NCBI GenBank assembly: GCA_905479625.1
Contig: CAJQNF010000065.1
Span: 1 to 64,000 of the forward strand
Direction: 5' to 3'
DNA from: an uncultured Flavobacteriaceae bacterium
GTDB lineage: Bacteria > Bacteroidota > Bacteroidia > Flavobacteriales > Flavobacteriaceae
DNA: 64,000 bases
The notes beneath the pieces were generated by a model that had not been told where the DNA came from, searched no databases, and saw only the letters and a list, made by a program, of their open reading frames with translations. The stretch's first letter is position 1, and every line of letters begins with the position of its first letter. Below, in pieces: positions 17,655 through 26,633 of this stretch. The translations under genes were made by a program, and so were the position numbers.

Positions 17655-19544
17655 ATGGATTCTTCTAAGTCCAAATTTATCAATAGGATGTTGCCATTTT
17701 TATTCCTATCGATGCCGTTGATGGTTTGGCTGGGGATGAAGTATGATTATTTTGATCAGGAACAAATCAAAGCTTCATCAGATTATATAACATTGAACGT
17801 ATCCGAGCAATCATGTGTGCAGTGTCATGGTCATATACAAGGGTTTTCAAAATACCACGATCCTGAATTGATAGGATGCGTTGCTTGTCATTCGGGTAAT
17901 GCCGCAGCGGATGATAAATTAATGGCTCATCAAGATATGTTTGTTATTCCAGGAAATTTAAGTAATGCGGCCAACACCTGTGGCACCTGTCACCAGGATG
18001 AATTACACAAAATTGAACATTCTTTGATGACGACCAACAGCGGCCTGGTGGCGGTGGATAAATTTGTGTTCGGTGAAACCGACACTCCCGATCATCATTT
18101 TGACATCCGTGAACTAGGACATAGCCAGGCTGACGATCACCTTAGGGATCTTTGTGCCAACTGTCATCTAGGTGCCCAAAAGACCGACCTTGGTCCGATT
18201 AGCCAATTGAGCAGAGGAGGAGGTTGTAATGCTTGTCATCTGAATTATTCAGATAAGGCAAAAACACAGCTGACCGATTATCTTGCATCGAATAAAGAAA
18301 AACTACCCCAAATGCATCCGTCAACAGATATTATGGTCACTGATAAACACTGTTTTGGTTGCCATAGTCGTTCAAGTAGAATCTCGACCAATTATATGGG
18401 ATGGCATGAAACTTTATTAGACGAATCAGCGGTGACAGATACTGTTTCCTATAAAGTATTTGAGGATAAAAGGGTCTACCAATACAAGGGTGCCGACGTA
18501 CATCATTCAAAAGGCCTTTTATGTATTGATTGTCACAGCTCACACGAGGTGATGGGGGATGGTAAGGACTATTTGCACGAAGAGGACGCCGTGTCACTGA
18601 GCTGTTCTGATTGTCATTACAAAGACAAACCTCTGACAATGACCTATGATTCTCTTGATAAGGAATCCATGTTAGTCTTTATGCATCGGAACTATACCCA
18701 TAGTGATAAAGAGATCCTAAAAGTTAAAAAAGACCAGCATCCTCTGGTAAATACTTATGTAGAACAAGGGCAGGTTTATCTTATTGGTAAAAAAGATGGA
18801 GAAAAGCATTTGATCAAAAAGCAAAGTGAAAAATGCAGCAGGGATGAAGCGCATCAATCACTAAGTTGCGCATCCTGCCATTCCCAATGGGCCCCCAGAT
18901 GTATTGGTTGCCACAATACGTATGATGACATGGCACAGGGTTACGATCTTTTGGAAAAGAAAATGACCAAAGGAACCTGGATAGAACATGTCTTTGAATT
19001 TGATGCCGGATTGCCGGCTATGGGCGTTAGAATGGCTCCTGAAGGAAAAAAAATAGAACCTGCCATCCCGGGAATGATCCTGACAATAGATCACGGCAAT
19101 CACAAAGATTCCTTGCTTCAGGACAATACATTTGAACGTCTGTATGCCCCCAATGCGCCACATACAATTACCAGTGAATCGCGCAGTTGTGCCTCTTGTC
19201 ATACAGATCCTGCAGCACTTGGATATGGAAAAGGAAATCTAAATTATGTTTTAGGCCCAGGCTCGGGAACATGGGTCTTTGAACCTGAATATGCCTTACA
19301 TCCTATAGATGGTTTGCCTGAAGATGCCTGGATTCCTTTTTTAAAGGATTTTGAGACTGAAAAAATTTCAACACGCAGTGACTTCAGACCCTTTAACCTT
19401 CAGGAACAACAGCAAATGCTGAGGGTAGGTGCCTGCTTGCAATGTCATAAAGAGGATTCGAAAATCATGAACGAATCTTTAAAGACTGGTTTAAATCCAT
19501 TACTTTTGAAGCTTTCTGACAAATGTTTATTACCCAAATTCTGA
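17655..19544 (+). CDS. Membrane-anchored dodecahaem cytochrome c
   Basis: Counting from the ATG at 17655 the protein has 629 residues. A basic N-terminus is followed by one membrane helix (about 9-31, MLPFLFLSMPLMVWLGM), then a periplasmic body with twelve CxxCH haem-binding motifs (CVQCH, CVACH, CGTCH, CANCH, CNACH, CFGCH, CIDCH, CSDCH, CASCH, CIGCH, CASCH, CLQCH). It is probably an electron carrier or a reductase for sulfur or nitrogen oxides working with the divergently encoded PsrABC-type complex; I do not recognise an established enzyme family (octahaem tetrathionate reductase has fewer haems). The frame is open back to 17541, but that part holds two operators and the promoter, so the later ATG was chosen. 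Confidence 0.85.
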   Translation: MDSSKSKFINRMLPFLFLSMPLMVWLGMKYDYFDQEQIKASSDYITLNVSEQSCVQCHGHIQGFSKYHDPELIGCVACHSGNAAADDKLMAHQDMFVIPGNLSNAANTCGTCHQDELHKIEHSLMTTNSGLVAVDKFVFGETDTPDHHFDIRELGHSQADDHLRDLCANCHLGAQKTDLGPISQLSRGGGCNACHLNYSDKAKTQLTDYLASNKEKLPQMHPSTDIMVTDKHCFGCHSRSSRISTNYMGWHETLLDESAVTDTVSYKVFEDKRVYQYKGADVHHSKGLLCIDCHSSHEVMGDGKDYLHEEDAVSLSCSDCHYKDKPLTMTYDSLDKESMLVFMHRNYTHSDKEILKVKKDQHPLVNTYVEQGQVYLIGKKDGEKHLIKKQSEKCSRDEAHQSLSCASCHSQWAPRCIGCHNTYDDMAQGYDLLEKKMTKGTWIEHVFEFDAGLPAMGVRMAPEGKKIEPAIPGMILTIDHGNHKDSLLQDNTFERLYAPNAPHTITSESRSCASCHTDPAALGYGKGNLNYVLGPGSGTWVFEPEYALHPIDGLPEDAWIPFLKDFETEKISTRSDFRPFNLQEQQQMLRVGACLQCHKEDSKIMNESLKTGLNPLLLKLSDKCLLPKF

Positions 19545-19547
19545 TCT

Positions 19548-20231
19548 ATGAAGGATAATAATTTCCGATCAAAATATTTTCTTTTGTTTTTTCTATTGGT
19601 TTCGTTAGTTGATATCATAGCGATTCTTAATGATAACACTTTGTGGCAAACAATCAGTAAGCCAATGATTATTCCGGCGCTGATGTTTTACTATATAACT
19701 GCTTCAAAATCGAAAAATAAGTGGTACATAATCGCCTTGGTCTTTTCTTTTCTAGGAGATGTTTTGCTGCTCGATAAAAGTAATTTATTTCTTTTCGGGA
19801 TTGGGGCCTTTTTAATTACGCAATTGCTGTATGTGTATATTTTTTCTAAAGGGCTTAGCAAGAGTTCGTGGCGTAAAAAAATATTGGCATTCCTGCCATT
19901 TTTAATCTTTTTCTTTACTTTGATAGGTGTATTAAAACCAGGGCTGAATGAGTTTTTTATTCCTGTAGTAATCTACGGAGTAGCCATCTCAGTATTTGGT
20001 GCCATAAGTTTATTGAAGTATCTGGTAAAAAAAGATGGGACAAGCCTATGTTTAATAAGCGGTGCACTTTTATTTATCCTTTCTGATAGCCTGATCGCCC
20101 TGCATAAATTTCATGAACCTCGTTCCGTCTATCCGGTAGCTATTATGCTCACTTATATCCTAGCCCAATACCTGATAGCGACTTTTATGTTGAAATCAGA
20201 AAAAGAAATACTCCTAAAAGTAGATGAGTAA
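19548..20231 (+). CDS. YhhN/TMEM86 family membrane protein (lysoplasmalogenase-like)
   Basis: 227 residues with about eight membrane helices; ALVFSFLGDVLLLDKS and LFILSDSLIAL match the conserved acidic motifs of the YhhN (PF07947) family. Eukaryotic and some bacterial members cleave the vinyl ether of lysoplasmalogens; activity in this group is unproven. It starts 3 bp after the cytochrome gene and is probably cotranscribed, but there is no functional link that I can see. Convergent with ybaB. Confidence 0.85.
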   Translation: MKDNNFRSKYFLLFFLLVSLVDIIAILNDNTLWQTISKPMIIPALMFYYITASKSKNKWYIIALVFSFLGDVLLLDKSNLFLFGIGAFLITQLLYVYIFSKGLSKSSWRKKILAFLPFLIFFFTLIGVLKPGLNEFFIPVVIYGVAISVFGAISLLKYLVKKDGTSLCLISGALLFILSDSLIALHKFHEPRSVYPVAIMLTYILAQYLIATFMLKSEKEILLKVDE

Positions 20232-20234
20232 CCC

Positions 20235-20558
20235 TTATTTGAACATGTCCATTCCGGGAATATCGGGAAGTCCTCCTTTTGCAGCTGCTGCCATTTCAGC
20301 TTCATTGATCTGATTCGCTTTTTCAATAGCTTTGTTAAGGGCAAGGATCAGGTAGTCTTCCAAGGCCTCTTTATCGCCCAATAGTTCATTATCAATCGCT
20401 ATATTCTTGACCTCTCTGTTTCCAGTAACGGTCACAACAACCATTCCATTACCGGCATCACCGTCAACCATAACTGTACTCAAACGTATTTTAGTTTCTT
20501 CTATTTTAGCCTGTGCTTCCTTTAATTTAGCCATCATTCCGTCCATATCTCCAAACAT
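20235..20558 (-). CDS. ybaB: YbaB/EbfC nucleoid-associated protein
   Basis: 107 residues, the usual length. Pattern [26 protein letters not shown] followed by the [17 protein letters not shown] strand matches YbaB/EbfC, a small dimeric DNA-binding protein with tweezer shape. Usually next to dnaX/recR, here standing alone; divergent from a prolyl oligopeptidase gene. Confidence 0.92.
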   Translation of the reverse strand: MFGDMDGMMAKLKEAQAKIEETKIRLSTVMVDGDAGNGMVVVTVTGNREVKNIAIDNELLGDKEALEDYLILALNKAIEKANQINEAEMAAAAKGGLPDIPGMDMFK

Positions 20559-20648
20559 AATCTGTTAGTTTTTAATGTTAAATTCTCAATTGTTAATCTT
20601 TAATCTCACTTTGTAAATTTAATAATTAAACTAACATCCTTGTTTTAG

Positions 20649-22805
20649 ATGAGAAAATTAAATGTAATTGTCATAATATTATCTCTTACTTTTGCCATTT
20701 CCTGTGAAAAAGAAAAATCAGAACATTCTAAAGATACAACTATGTCGAAAAAGGAGATGAATCCTCCCATTGCTGAAAGAATTCCAAAGGAAATGGAAAT
20801 TCATGGAGACGTGCGCATTGATGATTATTATTGGTTGAATGAAAGAGAAAATCCGAAAGTGATTGATTATTTGAATGCTGAGAATAGCTATTATGATTCG
20901 ATGACTGCCCATACCAAACAATTTCAGGAAGATCTTTTTGAAGAGATGAAATCGAGGATAAAAGAAGATGATGAATCCGTGCCTTATAAAAAAAACGGGT
21001 ACTATTATATTACCAAATATGAAACAGGCAAGCAGTATCCGGTCTATACAAGAAAAAAGGAGCATCTGGATGCAGAGGAAGAAGTTATTTTTGATGTAAA
21101 TGATTTAGCAAAAGGGCATGATTATTATGCACTTACAGGTCTTAATGTGAATAGGCTCAATACGATAGCCGCATTTGGAGTTGATACCATCAGCAGAAGG
21201 CAATATGATATCCGTTTCAAAAATCTTGAAACTAATGAGTTGTTTCCTGAAATTATTCAAAATACAACAGGAAGTACGGCTTGGGCCAATGACCACAAAA
21301 CCGTTTTTTATACAAGAAAAGATCCTGTCACCTTGAGAAGTGATAAGGTCTATAAGCATGTTCTGGGAACTGATGTTGACGAAGATGTGTTGATTTATGA
21401 AGAAAAGGATGAGACTTTCTGGGCCTTTGTATATAAATCAAAATCGAATAAGTTTATCATCATTGGATCTTATAGTACCTTATCAACTGAATATAGTTAT
21501 TTGGATGCGGACAATCCTGATGGCGAATTTAAGATTATTCAGCCGAGAGAAAGAGAACTGGAATACAGTATTGCCCATTATGGGGATGATTTTTACATCC
21601 TTACCAATTATAATGAGGCGCTTAATTTCAAATTAATGAAAACGCCTATAGGGCAAACTGAAAAGGAACATTGGACAGATGTTATACCCCATAGGGAGGA
21701 TACACTCTTAGAAGATATTTCAATATTCAAGGACTATCTGGTTTTGGAAGAAAGATTTAACGGCTTAAACAGGATCCGAATAAAAAGATGGGATGGAACT
21801 GATGATTATTATTTGCCTTTTGATGAGGAGACTTATTCAGCTGCCGTTTATAATAATCCTGAGTTTGATACTTCTGTGATCAGGTATAGTTATAATTCCC
21901 TTACAACTCCGAACTCTGTCATTGACTTTAATGTAAATGACCATTCCAAGGATGTCAAGAAAGAGCAGGAAGTTTTGGGAGGAACCTTTGATAAGAATAA
22001 TTATAAAAGTGAAAGAATATGGGCCAACACAAGAGATGGAAAACAAGTGGCCATATCTTTAGTTTACAATAAATCAACTAAAATCAATGAGGACACTCCT
22101 TTACTATTATATGCCTATGGGTCATATGGCAGTATTGTAAGTGACAGGTTTAGTTCAGTACGTCTGAGTTTGCTCGACAGAGGTTTTGTATATGCAATTG
22201 CCCATGTTAGGGGAGGAGAATATTTAGGCCGTATCTGGTATGAAGAAGGTAAGATGTTTACAAAAAAGAATACCTTTTATGACTTTATTGATGCAGGGAA
22301 ACATCTTATTGCTCAAAAGTATACTTCAGCTTCGCATTTATATGCTGAAGGAGGTTCTGCAGGAGGGCTTTTGGTAGGTGCCGTCATTAATATGAATCCT
22401 GAAATTTTTAATGGAATTATTGCCGCCGTTCCTTTTGTAGATGTCGTCACTACCATGCTTGATGAAAGTATACCTTTAACAACAGGAGAATTTGATGAAT
22501 GGGGAAATCCTAAGCAAAAAGATTCTTATGACTATATGTTATCCTATTCACCTTATGACAATGTGAAAAAGCATGACTATCCTCACATGTTGGTTACAAC
22601 AGGGCTGCACGATTCTCAGGTTCAGTATTTTGAGCCTGCCAAATGGGTAGCGAAATTGAGGGTAAATAAAACAGATCAAAATCAATTGCTGTTGTATACA
22701 AATATGGAAACCGGACACGGAGGAGCTTCCGGGAGATTCGACGCACTAAAGGAAGTGGCTAAAGATTACTCCTTTCTATTTGATTTAGAGGGAGTTAAAA
22801 AATAA
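20649..22805 (+). CDS. Prolyl oligopeptidase family serine peptidase (S9A), lipoprotein
   Basis: 718 residues. Lipoprotein signal ending at Cys19 (LTFAISCEKE). A seven-bladed propeller (about 100-430) precedes the alpha/beta-hydrolase domain. Catalytic triad: Ser570 in EGGSAGG, Asp655 in GLHDSQV, His690 in TGHGGASGR. It cleaves after proline or basic residues in short peptides; the GRIWYEEGK and SYDYMLSYSPYDNV stretches resemble oligopeptidase B and prolyl endopeptidases of Bacteroidota. It probably degrades peptides in the periplasm. Monocistronic. Confidence 0.93.
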   Translation: MRKLNVIVIILSLTFAISCEKEKSEHSKDTTMSKKEMNPPIAERIPKEMEIHGDVRIDDYYWLNERENPKVIDYLNAENSYYDSMTAHTKQFQEDLFEEMKSRIKEDDESVPYKKNGYYYITKYETGKQYPVYTRKKEHLDAEEEVIFDVNDLAKGHDYYALTGLNVNRLNTIAAFGVDTISRRQYDIRFKNLETNELFPEIIQNTTGSTAWANDHKTVFYTRKDPVTLRSDKVYKHVLGTDVDEDVLIYEEKDETFWAFVYKSKSNKFIIIGSYSTLSTEYSYLDADNPDGEFKIIQPRERELEYSIAHYGDDFYILTNYNEALNFKLMKTPIGQTEKEHWTDVIPHREDTLLEDISIFKDYLVLEERFNGLNRIRIKRWDGTDDYYLPFDEETYSAAVYNNPEFDTSVIRYSYNSLTTPNSVIDFNVNDHSKDVKKEQEVLGGTFDKNNYKSERIWANTRDGKQVAISLVYNKSTKINEDTPLLLYAYGSYGSIVSDRFSSVRLSLLDRGFVYAIAHVRGGEYLGRIWYEEGKMFTKKNTFYDFIDAGKHLIAQKYTSASHLYAEGGSAGGLLVGAVINMNPEIFNGIIAAVPFVDVVTTMLDESIPLTTGEFDEWGNPKQKDSYDYMLSYSPYDNVKKHDYPHMLVTTGLHDSQVQYFEPAKWVAKLRVNKTDQNQLLLYTNMETGHGGASGRFDALKEVAKDYSFLFDLEGVKK

Positions 22806-22827
22806 TATTTTTTATTATCCTTATGAT

Positions 22828-22847
22828 TTGACCGTTGAAACAGTCAA
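22828..22847. repeat. Interrupted inverted repeat upstream of the cysteate synthase-like gene
   Basis: TTGAC-c-GTT-ga-AAC-a-GTCAA, eight paired positions per arm side with one mismatch. It is centred at 22837.5, about 60 bp before the start expected from the perfect -7 box TAAATTTG at 22887-22894. No T-run follows, so an operator is likelier than a terminator; the protein is unknown. Confidence 0.4.
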
Positions 22848-22925
22848 TCTTCTGATGAATAATATAAGTAGTTTAAAAAAAAAACTTAAATTTGCCCGGT
22901 TTTTATAATCAAAGCTTTTTTTTTT

Positions 22926-23963
22926 ATGAAAAAACATAACGGTATAACTAATAGCATATTAGATTTAGTTGGAGATACACCACTTCTGCGATTAAATAAA
23001 ATAACAAAAGAGTTAGACGGTCAGTTTCTGGCAAAATATGAGGCCTTTAATCCAGGTCATTCAATGAAAGACAGAATTGCCACGCACATTGTAGATCAAG
23101 CTGAAAAAAGAGGGATTCTTAAAAAAGGAAGCAAGGTGATAGAAACGACTTCCGGGAACACCGGTTTTAGCATTGCCCTGGTTTGTATTATTAAGGGATA
23201 CGAATGTATTCTGGCTGTAAATTCAAAAGCTTCAAAGGGTAAGATTAATATGCTCAAGGCCATGGGCGCTAAAGTGTATGTATGTCCGGCCAATGTGAGC
23301 GCGGATGATCCCAGATCTTATTATCAGGTTGCAAAAAGGTTACATGAAGAGACCGCTGATTCGGTTTATATCAACCAATACTTTAATGAGTTGAATTCTG
23401 AAGCACATTATCTTACTACAGGACCTGAAATATGGGAACAAACTGACGGAAAGGTAACACATGTTGTTGCGGCCAGTGGAACAGGTGGAACAATTTCAGG
23501 AGTAGGCAAATATTTAAAAGAACAAAACCCAAACGTAAAAGTTTTGGGCGTAGATGCCTTTGGTTCGATCTTAAAGAAGTTTCATGAAACTTCCGATTTT
23601 GATACTAAAGAGATTTATCCATACAGAATAGAAGGCCTTGGAAAGAACCTTATTCCTTCAGCCACGAATTTCGATGTGATCGATGTATTTGAAAAGGTTA
23701 CGGATGAAGCAGCGGCCCATAAGGCAAGAGAGCTCTCGTTGGTAGAAGGTCTTTTTACCGGATACACCAGTGGTGCTGTGTTACAAGCCACTACTCAATA
23801 TGCTGAGAAAGGTTATTTTGATGCAAACAGCGTTGTTGTAATGATTTTACCTGATCATGGTTCAAGATATATGGAAAAAATTTATAGTGATGATTGGATG
23901 AGAGAACAAGGTTTCTTTGATTCTAAGCATCAGGAGAAAAGCCCATTGGAGATTATCAGATAG
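22926..23963 (+). CDS. PLP-dependent cysteine synthase/CBS family enzyme, probable cysteate synthase
   Basis: 345 residues, fold type II. PLP-binding Lys48 in [11 protein letters not shown], the substrate loop TTSGNTGFS (about 74-82) and the phosphate-binding GTGGTISG (about 178-185) are clear. No C-terminal CBS domains. The family ranges from cysteine synthase to cystathionine beta-synthase. The next gene encodes a serine-palmitoyltransferase-like enzyme, and in Bacteroidota such a pair makes sulfonolipids: cysteate is formed from a phosphoserine or cysteine-type substrate plus sulfite and then acylated. I therefore favour cysteate synthase, while an ordinary cysteine synthase role remains possible. 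A perfect TAAATTTG box lies at 22887-22894. Confidence 0.8.
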   Translation: MKKHNGITNSILDLVGDTPLLRLNKITKELDGQFLAKYEAFNPGHSMKDRIATHIVDQAEKRGILKKGSKVIETTSGNTGFSIALVCIIKGYECILAVNSKASKGKINMLKAMGAKVYVCPANVSADDPRSYYQVAKRLHEETADSVYINQYFNELNSEAHYLTTGPEIWEQTDGKVTHVVAASGTGGTISGVGKYLKEQNPNVKVLGVDAFGSILKKFHETSDFDTKEIYPYRIEGLGKNLIPSATNFDVIDVFEKVTDEAAAHKARELSLVEGLFTGYTSGAVLQATTQYAEKGYFDANSVVVMILPDHGSRYMEKIYSDDWMREQGFFDSKHQEKSPLEIIR

Positions 23964-23985
23964 AACAATGCTATGATATTTACTA

Positions 23986-24018
23986 AAAAAGGCTATTTGA
24001 ATTTCAAACGGCCTTTTT
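23986..24018 (+). terminator. Intrinsic terminator after the cysteate synthase-like gene
   Basis: AAAAAGGC (23986-23993) pairs with GCCTTTTT (24011-24018), extended inside by TTTGA/TCAAA, with a further T-run after it. Confidence 0.85.
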
Positions 24019-24069
24019 CTTTTTTATTAAAAACTATAAACATAGAAATCATTGCATTATTATTTTTTC

Positions 24070-24077
24070 TATTTTTG
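24070..24077 (+). promoter_or_regulatory. -7 box TATTTTTG of the acyltransferase gene
   Basis: Perfect TAnnTTTG match 54 bp before the ATG at 24132. It shows that this gene has its own promoter although it follows the cysteate synthase-like gene. No clear -33 partner. Confidence 0.5.
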
Positions 24078-24131
24078 CAAATAATTTAAACATGAGGATT
24101 TAACCATCGTCAGTTCAAACGGAATAGATAC

Positions 24132-25379
24132 ATGAAAGATTTATTTGAAAGAATCATAAAGGATAAAGGGCCACTAGGAAAATGGGCAGAACAAGCTGAA
24201 GGCTATTATGTTTTCCCAAAGTTGGAAGGGAATATATCAAACCGGATGAGGTTTAATGGAAAGGAAGTAATTACCTGGAGTATAAATGATTATTTGGGTC
24301 TTGCGAATCATCCTGAGGTCGTTAAGGCCGATGCGGCGGCTGCAGCCGAGCACGGAATGGCATATCCTATGGGAGCCAGAATGATGAGTGGACATACTGA
24401 TTTTCATGAGCAATTAGAGCGTGAATGTGCTGAATTCGTTAGTAAGGAAGCTGCATATCTTGTTAATTTTGGTTATCAAGGTATGGTTTCATCTATAGAC
24501 GCACTGGTAACAAAGAATGATGTCGTTGTTTATGATATGGATTCACATGCCTGCATTATTGATGGGGCCAGATTACATCAAGGTAAGCGTTTTACCTATC
24601 GCCATAATGATATGGAAAGTTTTGAAAAGAACCTGATCAGGGCCGCGAAGAAAGCTGAAGAATCGAATGGAGGTATTCTTGTGATTAGTGAAGGAGTTTT
24701 TGGAATGAGAGGAGAGCAAGGTAAATTGAAAGAGATTGTCGCCCTAAAGCAAAAATATAATTTTAGATTACTCGTAGATGACGCTCATGGATTTGGAACA
24801 TTAGGCAAAACTGGTGCCGGTGCAGGAGAAGAGCAAGGAGTTCAAGACGAGATCGATGTCTATTTCGCTACTTTTGCGAAATCAATGGCAGGATTTGGTG
24901 CATTTTTCGCCGGGAATAAAGATGTTATAAAGTATCTACAATATAATATGCGATCTCAAATGTTCGCCAAGTCTTTACCAATGGCTATGGTAAAAGGAGC
25001 ATTAAAGAGGTTGGATATGATCAGAACCATGCCTGAATTGAGAACGAAATTATGGGAAAATGTAGATGCCCTTCAAAGCGGTTTGGTGGAGAAAGGATTT
25101 AATATTGGAAAAACCAATACTTGTGTGACACCGGTTTTTCTTGAAGGTGATATCCCTGAAGCGATGGCCATGGTAAATGACCTTAGAGAGAACTACCGCA
25201 TATTCTGTTCTATAGTGGTTTATCCGGTGATCCCCAAAGGAATGATCCTTTTAAGATTGATTCCAACATCGGCTCATAATCTTGAAGATGTAGCAGAGAC
25301 GATCGAAGCTTTTTCATCGATGAGAGAAAAACTTAATAAAGGTTTTTATAAGCGTATAGCTGCTGCGTTAATGTCATAA
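24132..25379 (+). CDS. Alpha-oxoamine synthase: serine palmitoyltransferase-like, probable cysteate fatty acyltransferase
   Basis: 415 residues, fold type I PLP enzyme of the KBL/BioF/SPT family. PLP Lys250 in TFAKSMAGFG, Asp217 in VDDAHGFG and His139 in DMDSHAC are the expected cofactor contacts. SPT homologues of Bacteroidota condense serine, or cysteate in sulfonolipid producers, with a fatty acyl thioester, giving the long-chain base of sphingolipids or capnine-type lipids. Adjacency to a cysteine-synthase-like gene suggests cysteate as the substrate (inference). It has its own promoter and terminator. Confidence 0.85.
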   Translation: MKDLFERIIKDKGPLGKWAEQAEGYYVFPKLEGNISNRMRFNGKEVITWSINDYLGLANHPEVVKADAAAAAEHGMAYPMGARMMSGHTDFHEQLERECAEFVSKEAAYLVNFGYQGMVSSIDALVTKNDVVVYDMDSHACIIDGARLHQGKRFTYRHNDMESFEKNLIRAAKKAEESNGGILVISEGVFGMRGEQGKLKEIVALKQKYNFRLLVDDAHGFGTLGKTGAGAGEEQGVQDEIDVYFATFAKSMAGFGAFFAGNKDVIKYLQYNMRSQMFAKSLPMAMVKGALKRLDMIRTMPELRTKLWENVDALQSGLVEKGFNIGKTNTCVTPVFLEGDIPEAMAMVNDLRENYRIFCSIVVYPVIPKGMILLRLIPTSAHNLEDVAETIEAFSSMREKLNKGFYKRIAAALMS

Positions 25380-25401
25380 TAAAACCAATCAAATAAAAGT
25401 T

Positions 25402-25436
25402 AAAAAGGTCCGAAGATTTTATCTCCGGACCTTTTT
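25402..25436 (+). terminator. Intrinsic terminator after the acyltransferase gene
   Basis: AAAAAGGTCCG (25402-25412) pairs with CGGACCTTTTT (25426-25436), with inner AGAT/ATCT pairing and a following T-run. Confidence 0.9.
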
Positions 25437-25460
25437 TATTCCATACTATATTTTTCACCT

Positions 25461-25508
25461 TAGCATTGTAGCATTGTAGCATTGTAGCATTGAAGCATTG
25501 TAGCATTA
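25461..25508. repeat. Octanucleotide tandem repeat (TAGCATTG) x 6
   Basis: Six back-to-back 8-bp units from 25461; the fifth has A for the first T and the sixth ends in A instead of G. The last three bases (TTA, 25506-25508) are the stop codon of tsaD on the minus strand. Slippage would change the 3' untranslated region but not the protein. Confidence 0.95.
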
Positions 25509-26537
25509 ACCATTAATATCCAGCCTAGAAGTTGCCGTAGTATCTTCTTTCCCAAAGTCTTCTTTCAGGTATTTGAAATAGCCAACAATTCCTATCATAG
25601 CCGCATTATCTGTGGTATATTCAAACTTAGGGATATAAGTAGTCCATCCTAATTCGTTTTCCATACTTTTTAAGGTCGATCTGATTTCTGAATTTGCTGA
25701 TACGCCTCCTGCGATAGCTACATGGTTGATGCCAGAAATTTCCACCGCTTTTTTCATCTTATTCATCAAGATGTTCACAATGCTGTGTTGTACCGAGGCA
25801 CATATATCATTTAGATTTTTCTTGATAAAGTCTGGGTCTTTTTTTTGTTCTTTCTGTAAAAAATAAAGGATAGCAGTTTTAAATCCACTAAAACTAAAAT
25901 CCAAGGGTTTGGGAGTTTTAGGTTTCGAAAAAGTATAAGCCTTAGGATTACCTTGTTTGGCATATTTATCGATCAATGGACCACCAGGATAGGGTAGGCC
26001 TAGAAGTTTAGCCGTTTTATCAAAGGCTTCTCCTACTGCATCATCTATGGTTTCTCCTAGTATTTCAAATTCATTATAGGCCGTAATTTTGAGAATTTGT
26101 GTATGTCCTCCGCTTATGGTCATGCAGAGAAAAGGAAACGGAGGTGAATTTTGTACCTCTTCATCAATAAAATGCGCCAGTACATGTGCTTGCATATGAT
26201 TTACAGGTATCAATGGGATTTCCAGTGCGATGGACATCGACTTGGCAAAGGAAGTACCTACCAATAATGAACCCATTAAGCCCGGTCCCTGGGTAAAGGC
26301 GATGGCCTGTAATTGGGTTTTATCGATTCCGGCTTTTTTTAAGGCCTGGTCAACTACCGGTACGATATTCTGTTGATGGGCTCTGGAGGCTAGCTCTGGA
26401 ACCACACCACCATAGGCAGCATGAATTTTTTGGCCAGCAATAATGTTGGAAAGAACCCGGTTGTTTTCGAGTACTGCAGCACCCGTATCATCGCAGGATG
26501 ATTCTATTGAAAGTATGTGAATAGTTTTTTTTTTCAT
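25506..26537 (-). CDS. tsaD: tRNA N6-threonylcarbamoyladenosine transferase TsaD
   Basis: 343 residues, the usual length. Starts with ILSIESSCDDTGAAV, the ASKHA ATP-binding opening, and has the metal-binding HMQAH motif near residues 114-118 and the ISGGHT and AGGVSANS motifs. With TsaB, TsaE and TsaC it builds t6A37 in ANN-decoding tRNAs; essential in most bacteria. Divergent from tamB. Its stop codon lies in the 8-bp tandem repeat. Confidence 0.97.
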   Translation of the reverse strand: MKKKTIHILSIESSCDDTGAAVLENNRVLSNIIAGQKIHAAYGGVVPELASRAHQQNIVPVVDQALKKAGIDKTQLQAIAFTQGPGLMGSLLVGTSFAKSMSIALEIPLIPVNHMQAHVLAHFIDEEVQNSPPFPFLCMTISGGHTQILKITAYNEFEILGETIDDAVGEAFDKTAKLLGLPYPGGPLIDKYAKQGNPKAYTFSKPKTPKPLDFSFSGFKTAILYFLQKEQKKDPDFIKKNLNDICASVQHSIVNILMNKMKKAVEISGINHVAIAGGVSANSEIRSTLKSMENELGWTTYIPKFEYTTDNAAMIGIVGYFKYLKEDFGKEDTTATSRLDING

Positions 26538-26633
26538 TAGAAATATTTAGGCACAAATATTGTACTTTTAAAAATGCAAATTTAGAAATAAATAATTATC
26601 AAGCAGTTTAAAAGAATAGCAATTCGTGTTTTT

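Noticed and set aside
22806-22925. Riboswitch or leader RNA before the cysteate synthase-like gene
   Set aside because: Only about 30 nt lie between the expected transcription start and the ATG, too short for a known sulfur-related riboswitch, and no conserved helix pattern is seen.
25461-25508. Short regularly repeated units as a CRISPR array
   Set aside because: Units are 8 bp, directly adjacent without spacers, and no cas genes are present; it is a microsatellite-like tandem repeat.
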